NCBI GenBank assembly: GCA_039180415.1
Contig: JBCDDH010000053.1
Location: forward strand, 1 to 24,562
Length of the DNA: 24,562 nt
Direction of reading: 5' to 3'
Source: CAZIXN01 sp039180415
Lineage (GTDB): Bacteria; Planctomycetota; Phycisphaerae; Phycisphaerales; Phycisphaeraceae
The position numbers and the translations under genes were made by a program. Position 1 is the stretch's first letter; each line of letters starts with the position of its first letter. The notes under the pieces were generated by a model. The model worked only from the letters and a program-made list of their open reading frames with translations. It searched no databases and had not been told where the DNA came from. Positions 8,176 to 14,361 of this stretch are shown piece after piece.

Positions 8176-8469
8176 TCAGACATGCTGGTCGGCGACAGTG
8201 CCGAACCTAGCGTTGCGGATTGTACCGCCGATCGCACCGACGCAAGCTCTTTGGGGAAAATCCGCATCGGGCGTCCAGACCCAACGGGCCTCGGCGGCCG
8301 AGTCGCCGAGCCCGCCCGCCGCGTAGCCTCCGATCCGCGAGAGCGCCTGGCCCTCGGCCGAGCCGGCGGTCAGCAGCGCGCCGGCCGCGAGCACCGCGGT
8401 CCCGGCGAAGTAGGCGGCGGCGAGCCGGTCTTGGGTTTGCGGCGAGAGCTTGGGCGAGCGTGCGGGCAT
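8176..8469 (-). CDS. Small predicted membrane or exported protein, unknown
   Basis: I do not recognise this 97-residue protein. It starts with a polar, basic stretch (about 15 residues) and one hydrophobic helix at about 17-37 (AAAYFAGTAVLAAGALLTAG). It ends in a soluble tail with GGYAAGGLG and two Cys-free glycine-rich patches, followed by a segment with one Cys. The case for a real gene rests on a strong Shine-Dalgarno sequence, GGAGG five bases before the ATG, and on its fitting neatly between the RRM gene and nuoA. A hairpin CGGCGT-AACGG-ACGCCG lies about 20 bases beyond its stop. It could be a signal-anchored envelope protein. Function unknown. Confidence 0.55.
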   Translation of the reverse strand: MPARSPKLSPQTQDRLAAAYFAGTAVLAAGALLTAGSAEGQALSRIGGYAAGGLGDSAAEARWVWTPDADFPQRACVGAIGGTIRNARFGTVADQHV

Positions 8470-8606
8470 GGTTTCCTCCAGGTCGGGCGTGACGCGATTC
8501 GGCTCAGCGAAAACCTAAACCCGCACCGCGAGCGCCCCGTGAGGCTCGCGTCAATAAAGCGTTCAGAGCCCGCGAACCCGGAAAACCCGCGCCGCCGCCA
8601 CGCCGA

Positions 8607-8612
8607 TACACT
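8607..8612 (+). promoter_or_regulatory. Putative leaderless -10 element of nuoA
   Basis: TACACT ends 7 bases before the ATG at 8620; no Shine-Dalgarno sequence is present. A perfect 7-bp hairpin (8527-8533 with 8544-8550) lies further upstream in the 150-base divergent gap and may mark a regulator site. Confidence 0.4.
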
Positions 8613-8619
8613 GCTGCCC

Positions 8620-9036
8620 ATGTTTGCGACCCTCGCCGAAAACACCGCCGCCGCATCCGGGGGCTTCGCTGCCTGGGCCGCCCTGGGCGTGCTCCTGCTC
8701 ATGGCCCTGACCTTCGGCTTCGGGAACCTGATCGTCACCCACCTGCTCGGGCCGTCGCGCAAGGGCGAAACCAAGGGCGTGGTCTACGAGTCCGGCATGG
8801 ACCCCATCGGCAGCGCCCGCCGACGCTTCAACGTCCGCTTCTTCGTTGTCGCGATGACCTTCCTGCTCTTCGACGTCGAAGTCGTGTTCCTCTACCCCTG
8901 GGCGGCCACGTTCCCCGCGCTGGCCGACGACTTCCAGGGGCACGGGATGTACCTGGGCCGGATGCTGTTCTTCATGCTGACCACGATCCTCGCGTTCGCT
9001 TACGCGTGGCGTAAGGGCGTGTTCCGGTACGACTGA
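8620..9036 (+). CDS. nuoA: NADH-quinone oxidoreductase subunit A
   Basis: The 138-residue protein is the small membrane subunit A (ND3) of respiratory complex I, lying at the junction of the peripheral and membrane arms. It has three hydrophobic segments and the conserved region KGVVYESGMDPIGSARRRF, where the usual YECG is YESG, then FLLFDVEVVFLYPWA, the most diagnostic NuoA stretch with its acidic FDVE. Length is normal for NuoA. Oddly, no nuoB or other complex I gene follows: the next gene is rplU on the opposite strand. A longer in-frame extension upstream to 8182 overlaps the neighbouring gene and lacks coding character. The ATG at 8620 has no ribosome site but a TACACT hexamer 7 bases upstream. 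Confidence 0.94.
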   Translation: MFATLAENTAAASGGFAAWAALGVLLLMALTFGFGNLIVTHLLGPSRKGETKGVVYESGMDPIGSARRRFNVRFFVVAMTFLLFDVEVVFLYPWAATFPALADDFQGHGMYLGRMLFFMLTTILAFAYAWRKGVFRYD

Positions 9037-9074
9037 CCGCGGATTTCAGATTGGTGAGGGGTGTTTTGAGATGT

Positions 9075-9111
9075 AAAACAAAGCGACCCGCTGCCGGTTG
9101 GCGCGGGTCGC
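9075..9111 (-). terminator. Rho-independent terminator of rplU
   Basis: On the minus strand a perfect 9-base-pair stem (9111-9103 with 9091-9083) closes an 11-base loop and is followed by TTTGTTTT. It begins 32 bases after the rplU stop codon. A second inverted repeat, ATTTCAGAT at 9043-9051 and its complement at 9128-9136, brackets it. Confidence 0.85.
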
Positions 9112-9143
9112 GATTCGTGGGCTTCACATCTGAAATTTGAGAT

Positions 9144-9461
9144 TCAGGCGTTGATCTTCGTGATCTTCACCTTCACGTAGTCTTGCCGGTGGCCGTTCTT
9201 GCGACGGTAGTCCTTGCGACGCTTGAACTTGTAGACGTAGATCTTGTCGCCCTTGCCTTCTTCGAGGATGTCCGCGGTGACGTTCGCCCCTTCGATCAGC
9301 GGAGTACCGATCTTCGCCGCGGCGTCGGTGCCGCCCACGAGCAGAACCTTATCCAGCGTCAGCTCGGCCTGATCTTCGGCCAGCTCGCGCTTGTCGAGGG
9401 TGACGACGTCGCCTTCGGCGACCTTGATCTGCGAGCCGGAGTCTTCGATGACGGCGTACAT
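9144..9461 (-). CDS. rplU: 50S ribosomal protein L21
   Basis: The 105-residue product matches L21 along its whole length: N-terminal YAVIEDSGSQIKVAEGD, central LDKVLLVGGTDAAAKIGTP and the C-terminal basic signature KFKRRKDYRRKNGHRQ that contacts 23S rRNA. L21 is an early-assembling protein of the large subunit. The start at 9461 is set by homology; a longer frame begins 26 codons upstream but adds residues not found in L21. In most bacteria rplU is followed by rpmA (L27); here it ends at a terminator facing nuoA, so rpmA must lie elsewhere. A second, truncated copy of its first 46 codons occurs at 10326-10462. Confidence 0.97.
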   Translation of the reverse strand: MYAVIEDSGSQIKVAEGDVVTLDKRELAEDQAELTLDKVLLVGGTDAAAKIGTPLIEGANVTADILEEGKGDKIYVYKFKRRKDYRRKNGHRQDYVKVKITKINA

Positions 9462-9575
9462 AGGAAAGCTCGGGTCTGGAGGATCGGGGTTCGATGCCGG
9501 CGGCGTCAACCGCCGACCGCTCGGAAAAACGAGCCGCACAGTGTACGCAAATCCCGGGGGCTTGCAACGAGCGTT

Positions 9576-10169
9576 TCAGCATCGCCGCCGCCGACCCAAA
9601 AGGCCGAATCCCGCCATCGCCGCCGCGGCCGGCTCAGGCACGAGATTCGAGGTGCCCACGATGATGCCAGCCGCCCCGTACGCCACCGCGTTGTCCTCGA
9701 GGATGAGCTGGTCGCCGTCGCGTGCGAGACGCGCCCAACCGAACACCGACCTGCTCTCGGGGCGGGACTCGTCGGACGTCTTGACGCTGATGTAGAACGG
9801 CGACGCCGGGCTCAAAGCCAGTTCGAATACCGAAGCCAGATCGACCGCCTGCAAGATTGAAAACGAAATCTCTTGCCCCTCAAACCACAGGTACCACAAG
9901 GGGACATCGTCCAGCGTGCCTTCGTCCAAGACCATCTGGCCATAGATGCTCGCAAAAAATGCGGTTGCGACCTGCGTACCAGCCACGTCCAGGGCGATAC
10001 TCAATTCGTAACGTGGGAAAACACCGCCGTCGTCGAGAGTCACGACCCCCGCATCGATCAGTTGGATATTGGTGTCTTCGACGACGATCGCCGCGCCCGC
10101 GGAGGCAACACAACCCCACAAGAAGACAAACACCGCGGGGAGGCGAGCGCGAAGTGGCGAATCAGGCAT
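9576..10169 (-). CDS. Exported PEP-CTERM protein, unknown function
   Basis: The 197-residue protein has an N-terminal signal peptide (hydrophobic core about 10-26, ending ASAGA) and a C-terminal PEP-CTERM sorting signal: P178-E179-P180, a short hydrophobic helix and a terminal GRRRRC. Such tails are recognised by an exosortase/archaeosortase-type membrane transpeptidase that places the protein in the envelope or exopolysaccharide matrix. The middle is a beta-rich domain without a known catalytic motif, ending in a segment (GWARLARDGDQLILEDNAVA) of the kind seen in other planctomycete PEP-CTERM proteins. The start is supported by GGAGG eight bases upstream. It sits between rplU and the rplU/panC scar; no exosortase gene is in the window. 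Confidence 0.85.
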   Translation of the reverse strand: MPDSPLRARLPAVFVFLWGCVASAGAAIVVEDTNIQLIDAGVVTLDDGGVFPRYELSIALDVAGTQVATAFFASIYGQMVLDEGTLDDVPLWYLWFEGQEISFSILQAVDLASVFELALSPASPFYISVKTSDESRPESRSVFGWARLARDGDQLILEDNAVAYGAAGIIVGTSNLVPEPAAAAMAGFGLLGRRRRC

Positions 10170-10609
10170 CGATGGTCCTCCAGAAAGAAGTTCTGTTGAT
10201 CTTAACTGCTTGGCGGAGCCGGACCGCATAGGGAGAATCCGACGATTTCGCGCATCCGTCACACGGGCAATGGGAGGTTGTCGATCAGGCGGATCGACCC
10301 CAGGCAGGCGGCGATTAGCGCCGCTTCGTCGGTGCCGCCCACGAGTAGCACTTTGTCCAGCGTCAGCTCGGCTTGGTCTTCGGCCAGTCCCCGCTTGTCG
10401 AGGGTGACGACGTCGCCTTCGGCGACCCTGATCTGCGAGCCGGAGTCTTCGATGACGGCGTATTGGCGGGGCCCCTCGATGGGAGAACACGGGCTGGGGA
10501 GAGCGTCGCACCGAAAAAGATGCAAACCGAGTAGTGTGGCCGAGGCTCCGAAGGATGCAAATCCACCCGGACACGGGGGCTCGCCCGTACGATCTCCCTG
10601 CTCACACTG
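10170..10609. other. Gene-free stretch holding a duplication scar
   Basis: These 440 bases between the PEP-CTERM gene and the MarR gene contain no gene that I can support. They hold the chimeric panC/rplU fragment (10259-10462), followed by about 150 bases with two short imperfect direct repeats (AGATGCAAACC near 10518 and GGATGCAAATC near 10553). The MarR promoter is probably in the last part, but no convincing hexamers are visible. Confidence 0.5.
10259..10462 (-). pseudogene. Chimeric fragment: rplU 5' end fused to panC 3' end
   Basis: Positions 10326-10462 align without gaps to rplU 9322-9458 (137 bases, about 11 mismatches by eye), covering L21 residues 2-46. Positions 10274-10322 align to the 3' end of panC at 12096-12144 (49 bases, about 6 mismatches). 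Both are in the same orientation and the same reading frame as their parents, so the joint frame reads YAVIEDSG...LLVGGTDEAALIAA...RLIDNL and then stops. The L21 start codon is gone: the parent ATG TAC has become CAA TAC, and I see no replacement start upstream. It is therefore most likely a non-coding relic. The order, panC end on the left and rplU start on the right, is what a tandem duplication of an rplU-to-panC segment leaves at its junction. Confidence 0.8.
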
Positions 10610-11065
10610 ATGACGCCACCGCCGACCGACGACCGCCCGACCGAGCCGCCGCCCCACCATTTGGCCTGCCGGATCCACGCGCTCTCGCGAGAGGTCACCG
10701 CCGCCACGGCCCGCGTGCTGGAACCCTACGGCGTGACGCCGACCCAGGCGCTGCTGCTCTGGGCGCTTTCGCACGGCCGGTCCCGGCCCTCGGCGATCGC
10801 CGAGGAAATGGGGGTCGACCCCTCCAACCTGTCCCGAGTCATCCGCGCGATGGCCGACCGCGGCCTGCTCACCCGCCAGAACGACCCCCACGTCCGCACC
10901 CGCGTTCATCTCCGCCTGACGCCCGCGGGCCGACGTCTCACAAAGAAGATCGACGGCCACGCCGGCATCATCCAGAACGCCGCCCACGCCGCCCTTAGCG
11001 ACCAGCAGCTCCACGACCTCAACCGGATGTTCGACGGGCTCGAACGGGCCATGCGCAGCCTCTGA
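10610..11065 (+). CDS. MarR-family transcriptional regulator
   Basis: The 151-residue protein has the MarR winged-helix fold: dimerisation helices at both ends, a helix-turn-helix at about residues 58-82 (SAIAEEMGVDPSNLSRVIRAM, recognition helix from about 70) and the wing with the basic hairpin at about 88-105 (RQNDPHVRTRVHLRLT), then TPAGRRL, a typical family signature. Such dimers bind palindromes and release DNA on binding a phenolic, antibiotic or oxidant signal. The gene is followed in the same direction by a near-perfect palindrome inside a promoter (11138-11166) and then by the exported DUF1330-like gene, its probable target. The start at 10610 has no clear ribosome site, so a start a few codons downstream is possible. 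Confidence 0.93.
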   Translation: MTPPPTDDRPTEPPPHHLACRIHALSREVTAATARVLEPYGVTPTQALLLWALSHGRSRPSAIAEEMGVDPSNLSRVIRAMADRGLLTRQNDPHVRTRVHLRLTPAGRRLTKKIDGHAGIIQNAAHAALSDQQLHDLNRMFDGLERAMRSL

Positions 11066-11137
11066 GCCGGCATCCCGCCGCAGACCCCCGCCACCACCGA
11101 CCCGGCGGGCCCGCTTTCGCGCGGGGGCGGATTCAAT

Positions 11138-11166
11138 TTGGAATAATATGGTCATGACCATATTTT
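11138..11166 (+). promoter_or_regulatory. Promoter with palindromic operator, probably MarR-bound
   Basis: A perfect 20-base palindrome, AATATGGTCATGACCATATT at 11145-11164, lies between a MarR gene and an exported-protein gene. It sits almost exactly in the 17-base spacer of a candidate promoter: TTGGAA (11138-11143) and TATTTT (11161-11166), each matching consensus at four of six positions. A repressor bound here would block RNA polymerase. The stretch is far richer in A+T than its surroundings. That the flanking MarR protein is the ligand is an inference from position and symmetry. Confidence 0.7.
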
Positions 11167-11230
11167 GTTAATAATATGCCCCGCCCATGCCGTGTTGGCC
11201 GGGCCCGCCTTTCCTCGCACCGGAGATCCC

Positions 11231-12007
11231 ATGCGTCCCCTGCTGCTGCCCGCCGTTCTGTCCCTCGTCTTGTCCCCGCTCGCCGTCGGCCCCGCCGCGG
11301 CCGAAACCCAAACCATGGCCGCCACGCCGCCCCCCGTCACGCTCGACGCCGAGAAACTGATCGAGTTCGCTACCGCCAAGATCGCCCCGGGCCGCGAACA
11401 AGCCTTCCAGACCGACTACTTCCAGAAGCTCATGCCCCTGCTCCAGGAATACGGCGTCCGGCCGATCCGCATCTTCCCCGTCACCCGAACCGACCACGGG
11501 CCCGCGGGCAAGTACACCCTCTTCGGCCTGTTCGAATGGCCCGACCTCGCCACCAAGCAACGCTTCGAAAGCGATCCGCGGTTCGTGAAGCTGCGACAGT
11601 TCCGCGACACCCTGATGGAAACGCCCGTCACCTCCGTACTCACACGCGTGGACGAAACCGTCACCTTCACGCCCAAACCCGGCAGCGTCATGGAGGCCGC
11701 GGTCGTCTGGATCAACGCCGAAAAAGCCGAACACCTCCCGCAATACTTTCAGGCCGCCGGGCCCTTCATCGCCGAGAACGACGTCGCCTTCCACGGCCGG
11801 TTCACGGTCGTCGGGCAACCCGACAACCCCGAATACGCCTTCGATTCGCAGCCCGACCGGTTCATGCTCATCGAATGGGGGTCGGCCAAAGTGAAGCAGA
11901 CGTGGTTCAATTCCGAGGCGTTCAAGCGAGCCGGCTGGCACCGCGCGCTGGCGTTGGATCGGCTGCTCGTCCTGGAAAGCGAAACCCCCGCCGGGCCCAT
12001 GAACTAA
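11231..12007 (+). CDS. Exported protein with two DUF1330/NIPSNAP-like domains
   Basis: The 258-residue protein starts with a signal peptide (about residues 1-24, ending AAAE). Two regions with the look of dimeric alpha/beta-barrel folds follow: about 42-140 (IEFATAKIAPGREQAF ... YGVRPIRIFPVTRT ... FGLFEWPDLATKQRF) and about 155-250 (VVWINAEKAEHL ... FHGRFTVVGQPDNPEYAFDSQPDRFMLIEWGS). The paired pattern resembles DUF1330 or NIPSNAP-type proteins, whose function is poorly defined. The start at 11231 has GGAG six bases upstream; a longer frame to 11165 would bury the signal peptide. It is probably controlled by the upstream MarR gene through the palindrome at 11145-11164, and its transcript ends near the stem at 12033-12059. 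A role in stress or detoxification is suggested only by the regulator type. Confidence 0.75.
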   Translation: MRPLLLPAVLSLVLSPLAVGPAAAETQTMAATPPPVTLDAEKLIEFATAKIAPGREQAFQTDYFQKLMPLLQEYGVRPIRIFPVTRTDHGPAGKYTLFGLFEWPDLATKQRFESDPRFVKLRQFRDTLMETPVTSVLTRVDETVTFTPKPGSVMEAAVVWINAEKAEHLPQYFQAAGPFIAENDVAFHGRFTVVGQPDNPEYAFDSQPDRFMLIEWGSAKVKQTWFNSEAFKRAGWHRALALDRLLVLESETPAGPMN

Positions 12008-12032
12008 GCCAACCACCGCGCGCGGCAAAGCG

Positions 12033-12059
12033 GCGCCGGCCCGATCTCCGGGCCGGCGC
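12033..12059. terminator. Strong hairpin between convergent genes, likely terminator
   Basis: A perfect 11-base-pair GC stem (12033-12043 with 12049-12059) closes a 5-base loop. It lies 25 bases after the DUF1330-like stop and 24 bases from the panC stop on the other strand. No T-tract follows on either side, so termination may be inefficient or factor-assisted. Confidence 0.5.
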
Positions 12060-12083
12060 TATTGATCGATCGAAACGGCAGAC

Positions 12084-12926
12084 TCACACCAACGCGAGGT
12101 TGTCGATCAGGCGGGTCGGCCCGAGGCGGGCGGCGATCAGCGCGACCGCCGGGCGGTCGGGCCCCAGTTCGGCCAGCGTCGCCGCGTCGCGGACCGCGGC
12201 GTAGTCCACCGCGTCGAAGCCGTAGCCGTCGAGCACGGCCCGCATCGCGCTGCCGAGTGGGGCCGGGTCGCGCTGCCCCTCCCGCCACGCCCCTTCGGCG
12301 GTCTTGAGCGCCTCGAAGATGCCCGCCGCCTTGCGCCGCTGTTCGGCGTCGAGGTACGCGTTGCGGCTGCTCATCGCCAGGCCGTCGGGCTCGCGTTTCG
12401 TCGGCACCTCCACGATCCGCACGGGCACGCAGAGGTCGGCGACCAACGCCCGGATCACCGCGAGCTGCTGGTAGTCCTTCCGCCCAAACGTCGCCACGTC
12501 CGGCCGAACCAAACCAAACAGCTTCATCACCACCCGGCACACCCCCGCGAAGTGGCCCGGCCGAATCGCGCCTTCCAGGTCCGTGGCGACGCAGGGCACG
12601 TTGATCTCCGCCGCCGGCTGCCCTTCGAGATAGACCGCTTCCGCCGACGGGGCGAAGACCGCGTCGGCGCCGCGCGCCTCGCAACGCGCCGCGTCGGCGT
12701 CGAGGTCTCGGGGATACTTTTCGAAGTCCTCGCTCGGCCCGAACTGCGTGGGATTGACGAAGACGCTGACGAGGACTTTGCCGTCCGCGCCGGCTTGCTC
12801 TCGTGCGACGTCGAGGTGCGTGAGATGGCCCTCGTGCAGCGCGCCCATCGTGGGCACGAGCGCGACCGTCCCGGCCTGTGCGATTCGCCAAGCGTCGAGT
12901 TGTTCGCGCGTCCGCAGGAGTTGCAT
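12084..12926 (-). CDS. panC: Pantothenate synthetase (pantoate-beta-alanine ligase)
   Basis: The 280-residue enzyme joins D-pantoate and beta-alanine with ATP to make pantothenate, the last step before coenzyme A synthesis. All family motifs are present: P25-TMGALHEGH34 with the HxGH nucleotide-binding histidines H31 and H34, FVNPTQF (56-62), RPGHF (122-126), GRKDYQQ (148-154) and KREPDGLAMSSRN (177-189). Length is typical. No panB or panD is nearby. Upstream lies the large inverted repeat at 12975-13052. There is no Shine-Dalgarno sequence; TACATT occurs 9 bases before the ATG (12936-12941), so a very short leader is possible. Its last 49 bases recur in the chimeric fragment at 10274-10322. 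Confidence 0.97.
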   Translation of the reverse strand: MQLLRTREQLDAWRIAQAGTVALVPTMGALHEGHLTHLDVAREQAGADGKVLVSVFVNPTQFGPSEDFEKYPRDLDADAARCEARGADAVFAPSAEAVYLEGQPAAEINVPCVATDLEGAIRPGHFAGVCRVVMKLFGLVRPDVATFGRKDYQQLAVIRALVADLCVPVRIVEVPTKREPDGLAMSSRNAYLDAEQRRKAAGIFEALKTAEGAWREGQRDPAPLGSAMRAVLDGYGFDAVDYAAVRDAATLAELGPDRPAVALIAARLGPTRLIDNLALV

Positions 12927-12974
12927 CGGGTCGACAATGTATGTCGCGACGCGTGATCACGATCGATCCTCGTT

Positions 12975-13052
12975 GGTAGCCGCAGGCCAACGGGCTGCGT
13001 GTGGGGCGAAGACGGTTGCGGGCATCGCGCAGCCCGTTGGCCTGCGGCTACC
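12975..13052. repeat. REP-pair-like inverted repeat upstream of panC
   Basis: Two perfectly complementary 25-base arms (12975-12999 and 13028-13052) flank a 28-base spacer. Each arm is itself an imperfect palindrome, with CGCAG and CTGCG around GCCAACGGG, so either one large cruciform or two small hairpins can form. That is the architecture of paired REP sequences (BIMEs). It lies between a minus-strand two-gene unit (ending 13113) and panC. No T-tract follows, so it is not a standard terminator. No REP-associated transposase is in the window. Confidence 0.8.
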
Positions 13053-13112
13053 GTCACCAAAACAGACGTGCCTTCGGTTGATCACCAGCTACGGAAAAAC
13101 ACGCTCCGGAGG

Positions 13113-13469
13113 CTAATCGGTGCTTTGACGTTGCACCAAGCACTCGATCACCGTTTGGATGCGATACAGAGGAAGGGCCGCGCTCCGTTGCTCCGGCAAA
13201 TTCCGAAACTCTTGCAACTCTCCGAGCTTATCCAGACCCCGTTTCGACTCGACGGTCAGCGTTTCGTCAAGCCAGTCTTTCAATACGGAAGCCAAGCGAG
13301 ATTCGTCCGCCGAGCCGAAATCCAGTTGGACTTCATTACGGAAGATGGGTCGAGGAACGCCTTTGAATGGTGTTTGGAGTCGATAGTGCCCCGAAAGGCC
13401 TTTGTCGGACTCGACGCGAAATCGAATCGTGCCGCCATCGCGAAGGATCTCGATGGCGGTGACGTTCAC
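13113..13469 (-). CDS. Unknown soluble protein, translationally coupled
   Basis: I do not recognise this 118-residue protein. It starts with a GTG at 13469 that overlaps the stop codon of the preceding gene (GTGA), a classic sign of translational coupling. The N-terminal 50 residues alternate as beta strands (IRFRVESDKGLSGHYRLQTPF) and the rest is helical and charged (LASVLKDWLDETLTVESKRGLDKLGELQEF), with no signal peptide or membrane segment. The frame extends further upstream inside the neighbour but without coding character there. G+C is lower than in the neighbours, so it may be less well adapted. Given the coupling it probably acts with the exported protein encoded just before it. Confidence 0.6.
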   Translation of the reverse strand: MNVTAIEILRDGGTIRFRVESDKGLSGHYRLQTPFKGVPRPIFRNEVQLDFGSADESRLASVLKDWLDETLTVESKRGLDKLGELQEFRNLPEQRSAALPLYRIQTVIECLVQRQSTD

Positions 13470-14197
13470 CGCATCACCCGCGTCTCGGCCAGCAGGGTGA
13501 CCGGGCGCTGCTGCGGCGAGTCGGGGGTGCCGGGGGTGGCGTAGGTCAGGGCGGTGGTGCGGCGGGCGATGACCGGCCGCATCACGGGGGCGCCGTTCTC
13601 GTCGAGCAAGGGCTGACCGGTCTCGATGTCCAGGGCGGGCTCCATGAGCGGCTCGCCGGTGCTGGGCATGGTCAGCACGGCCGTCTCGCCCGACAAGCCC
13701 GCGACGAAGACCGTGAACTGATCGACGTCTTCCGGCGGGACGGGCCAGATGAACACGGAGTCTTTCTCGAAGTCCACGCCCTGGCGGATCGTGCCCACGA
13801 CGGACTGCGGAGATTCGAGCAGCGGGTTCTTGAGCTGGGCGGCGACCTGGGTGAACGCGCGGGCGGGGACGTTTTTGCCCGCCTCGATGATGTTGCCGGT
13901 GTCGGTGAGGACCGTGACCTGGGGGATGAAGCGCTGGTCGCTGCCGGAGTGGTTGGTGACGGTGTAGGGCAGGTACCAATACCAGCGGGCGTTGCCGAAG
14001 GCGTCTTCGATGGCGATGGCGGTGGGCACGCCGGGCGTGAAGTCGAGTTTCCAGTCGTCGTTAGCGACGGCGGGGGTGGGGAACGAGCCGGGGTCGTCGG
14101 TGGCGCGTTCCTGGGCGGCAAGCGGACCGGTCGCCGAAACGACCAGCCCGAAGGTGACGAGCGCGGCGGAGCCGAGGGCAAAGAAACGGGCAGGCAT
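13466..14197 (-). CDS. Exported protein of unknown function
   Basis: The 243-residue protein has a signal peptide (about 1-28, ending PLAAQ). The mature part is beta-rich: FGNARWYWYLPYTVTNHSG looks like the start of an Ig-like or DUF-type domain, and later segments mention conserved Asp and Pro turns (FIWPVPPEDVDQFTVFVAGLSGE). I know of similar conserved but uncharacterised planctomycete proteins only by general pattern. The start at 14197 begins the signal peptide and has GGAG about eight bases upstream; a longer frame to 14506 would overlap the divergent gene. A likely promoter lies at 14268-14296. Its stop overlaps the next start, so the two form an operon. Confidence 0.75.
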   Translation of the reverse strand: MPARFFALGSAALVTFGLVVSATGPLAAQERATDDPGSFPTPAVANDDWKLDFTPGVPTAIAIEDAFGNARWYWYLPYTVTNHSGSDQRFIPQVTVLTDTGNIIEAGKNVPARAFTQVAAQLKNPLLESPQSVVGTIRQGVDFEKDSVFIWPVPPEDVDQFTVFVAGLSGETAVLTMPSTGEPLMEPALDIETGQPLLDENGAPVMRPVIARRTTALTYATPGTPDSPQQRPVTLLAETRVMR

Positions 14198-14267
14198 GAG
14201 GGGCTCCGGTTTTCCGGGGTAAAAAAAGCGGGAAGTGCGCGGCGGCACACCCCGGACAGAGGCCGCG

Positions 14268-14296
14268 ATTGTACGATCGTGGCGGAAGCGGGGCAA
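14268..14296 (-). promoter_or_regulatory. Sigma70-type promoter for the exported-protein operon
   Basis: On the minus strand TTGCCC (14296-14291) and TACAAT (14273-14268) are separated by exactly 17 bases; they match consensus at four and five of six positions. It would give a 5' leader of about 65 bases before the ATG at 14197. Confidence 0.5.
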
Positions 14297-14361
14297 AAGG
14301 TTTGCAACGGCCGCGGAGTCCACGGCCGGAAACGGCGGGCGTGTGGGGCCGTTGGGATGTG

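Noticed and set aside
8182..8619. An N-terminal extension of NuoA by 146 codons
   Set aside because: It overlaps the gene at 8176-8469 on the other strand and gives a length unknown for NuoA.
9484..9510. A tRNA T-loop-like GGTTCGATGCC upstream of rplU
   Set aside because: No matching acceptor, D-arm or anticodon stem could be found around it.
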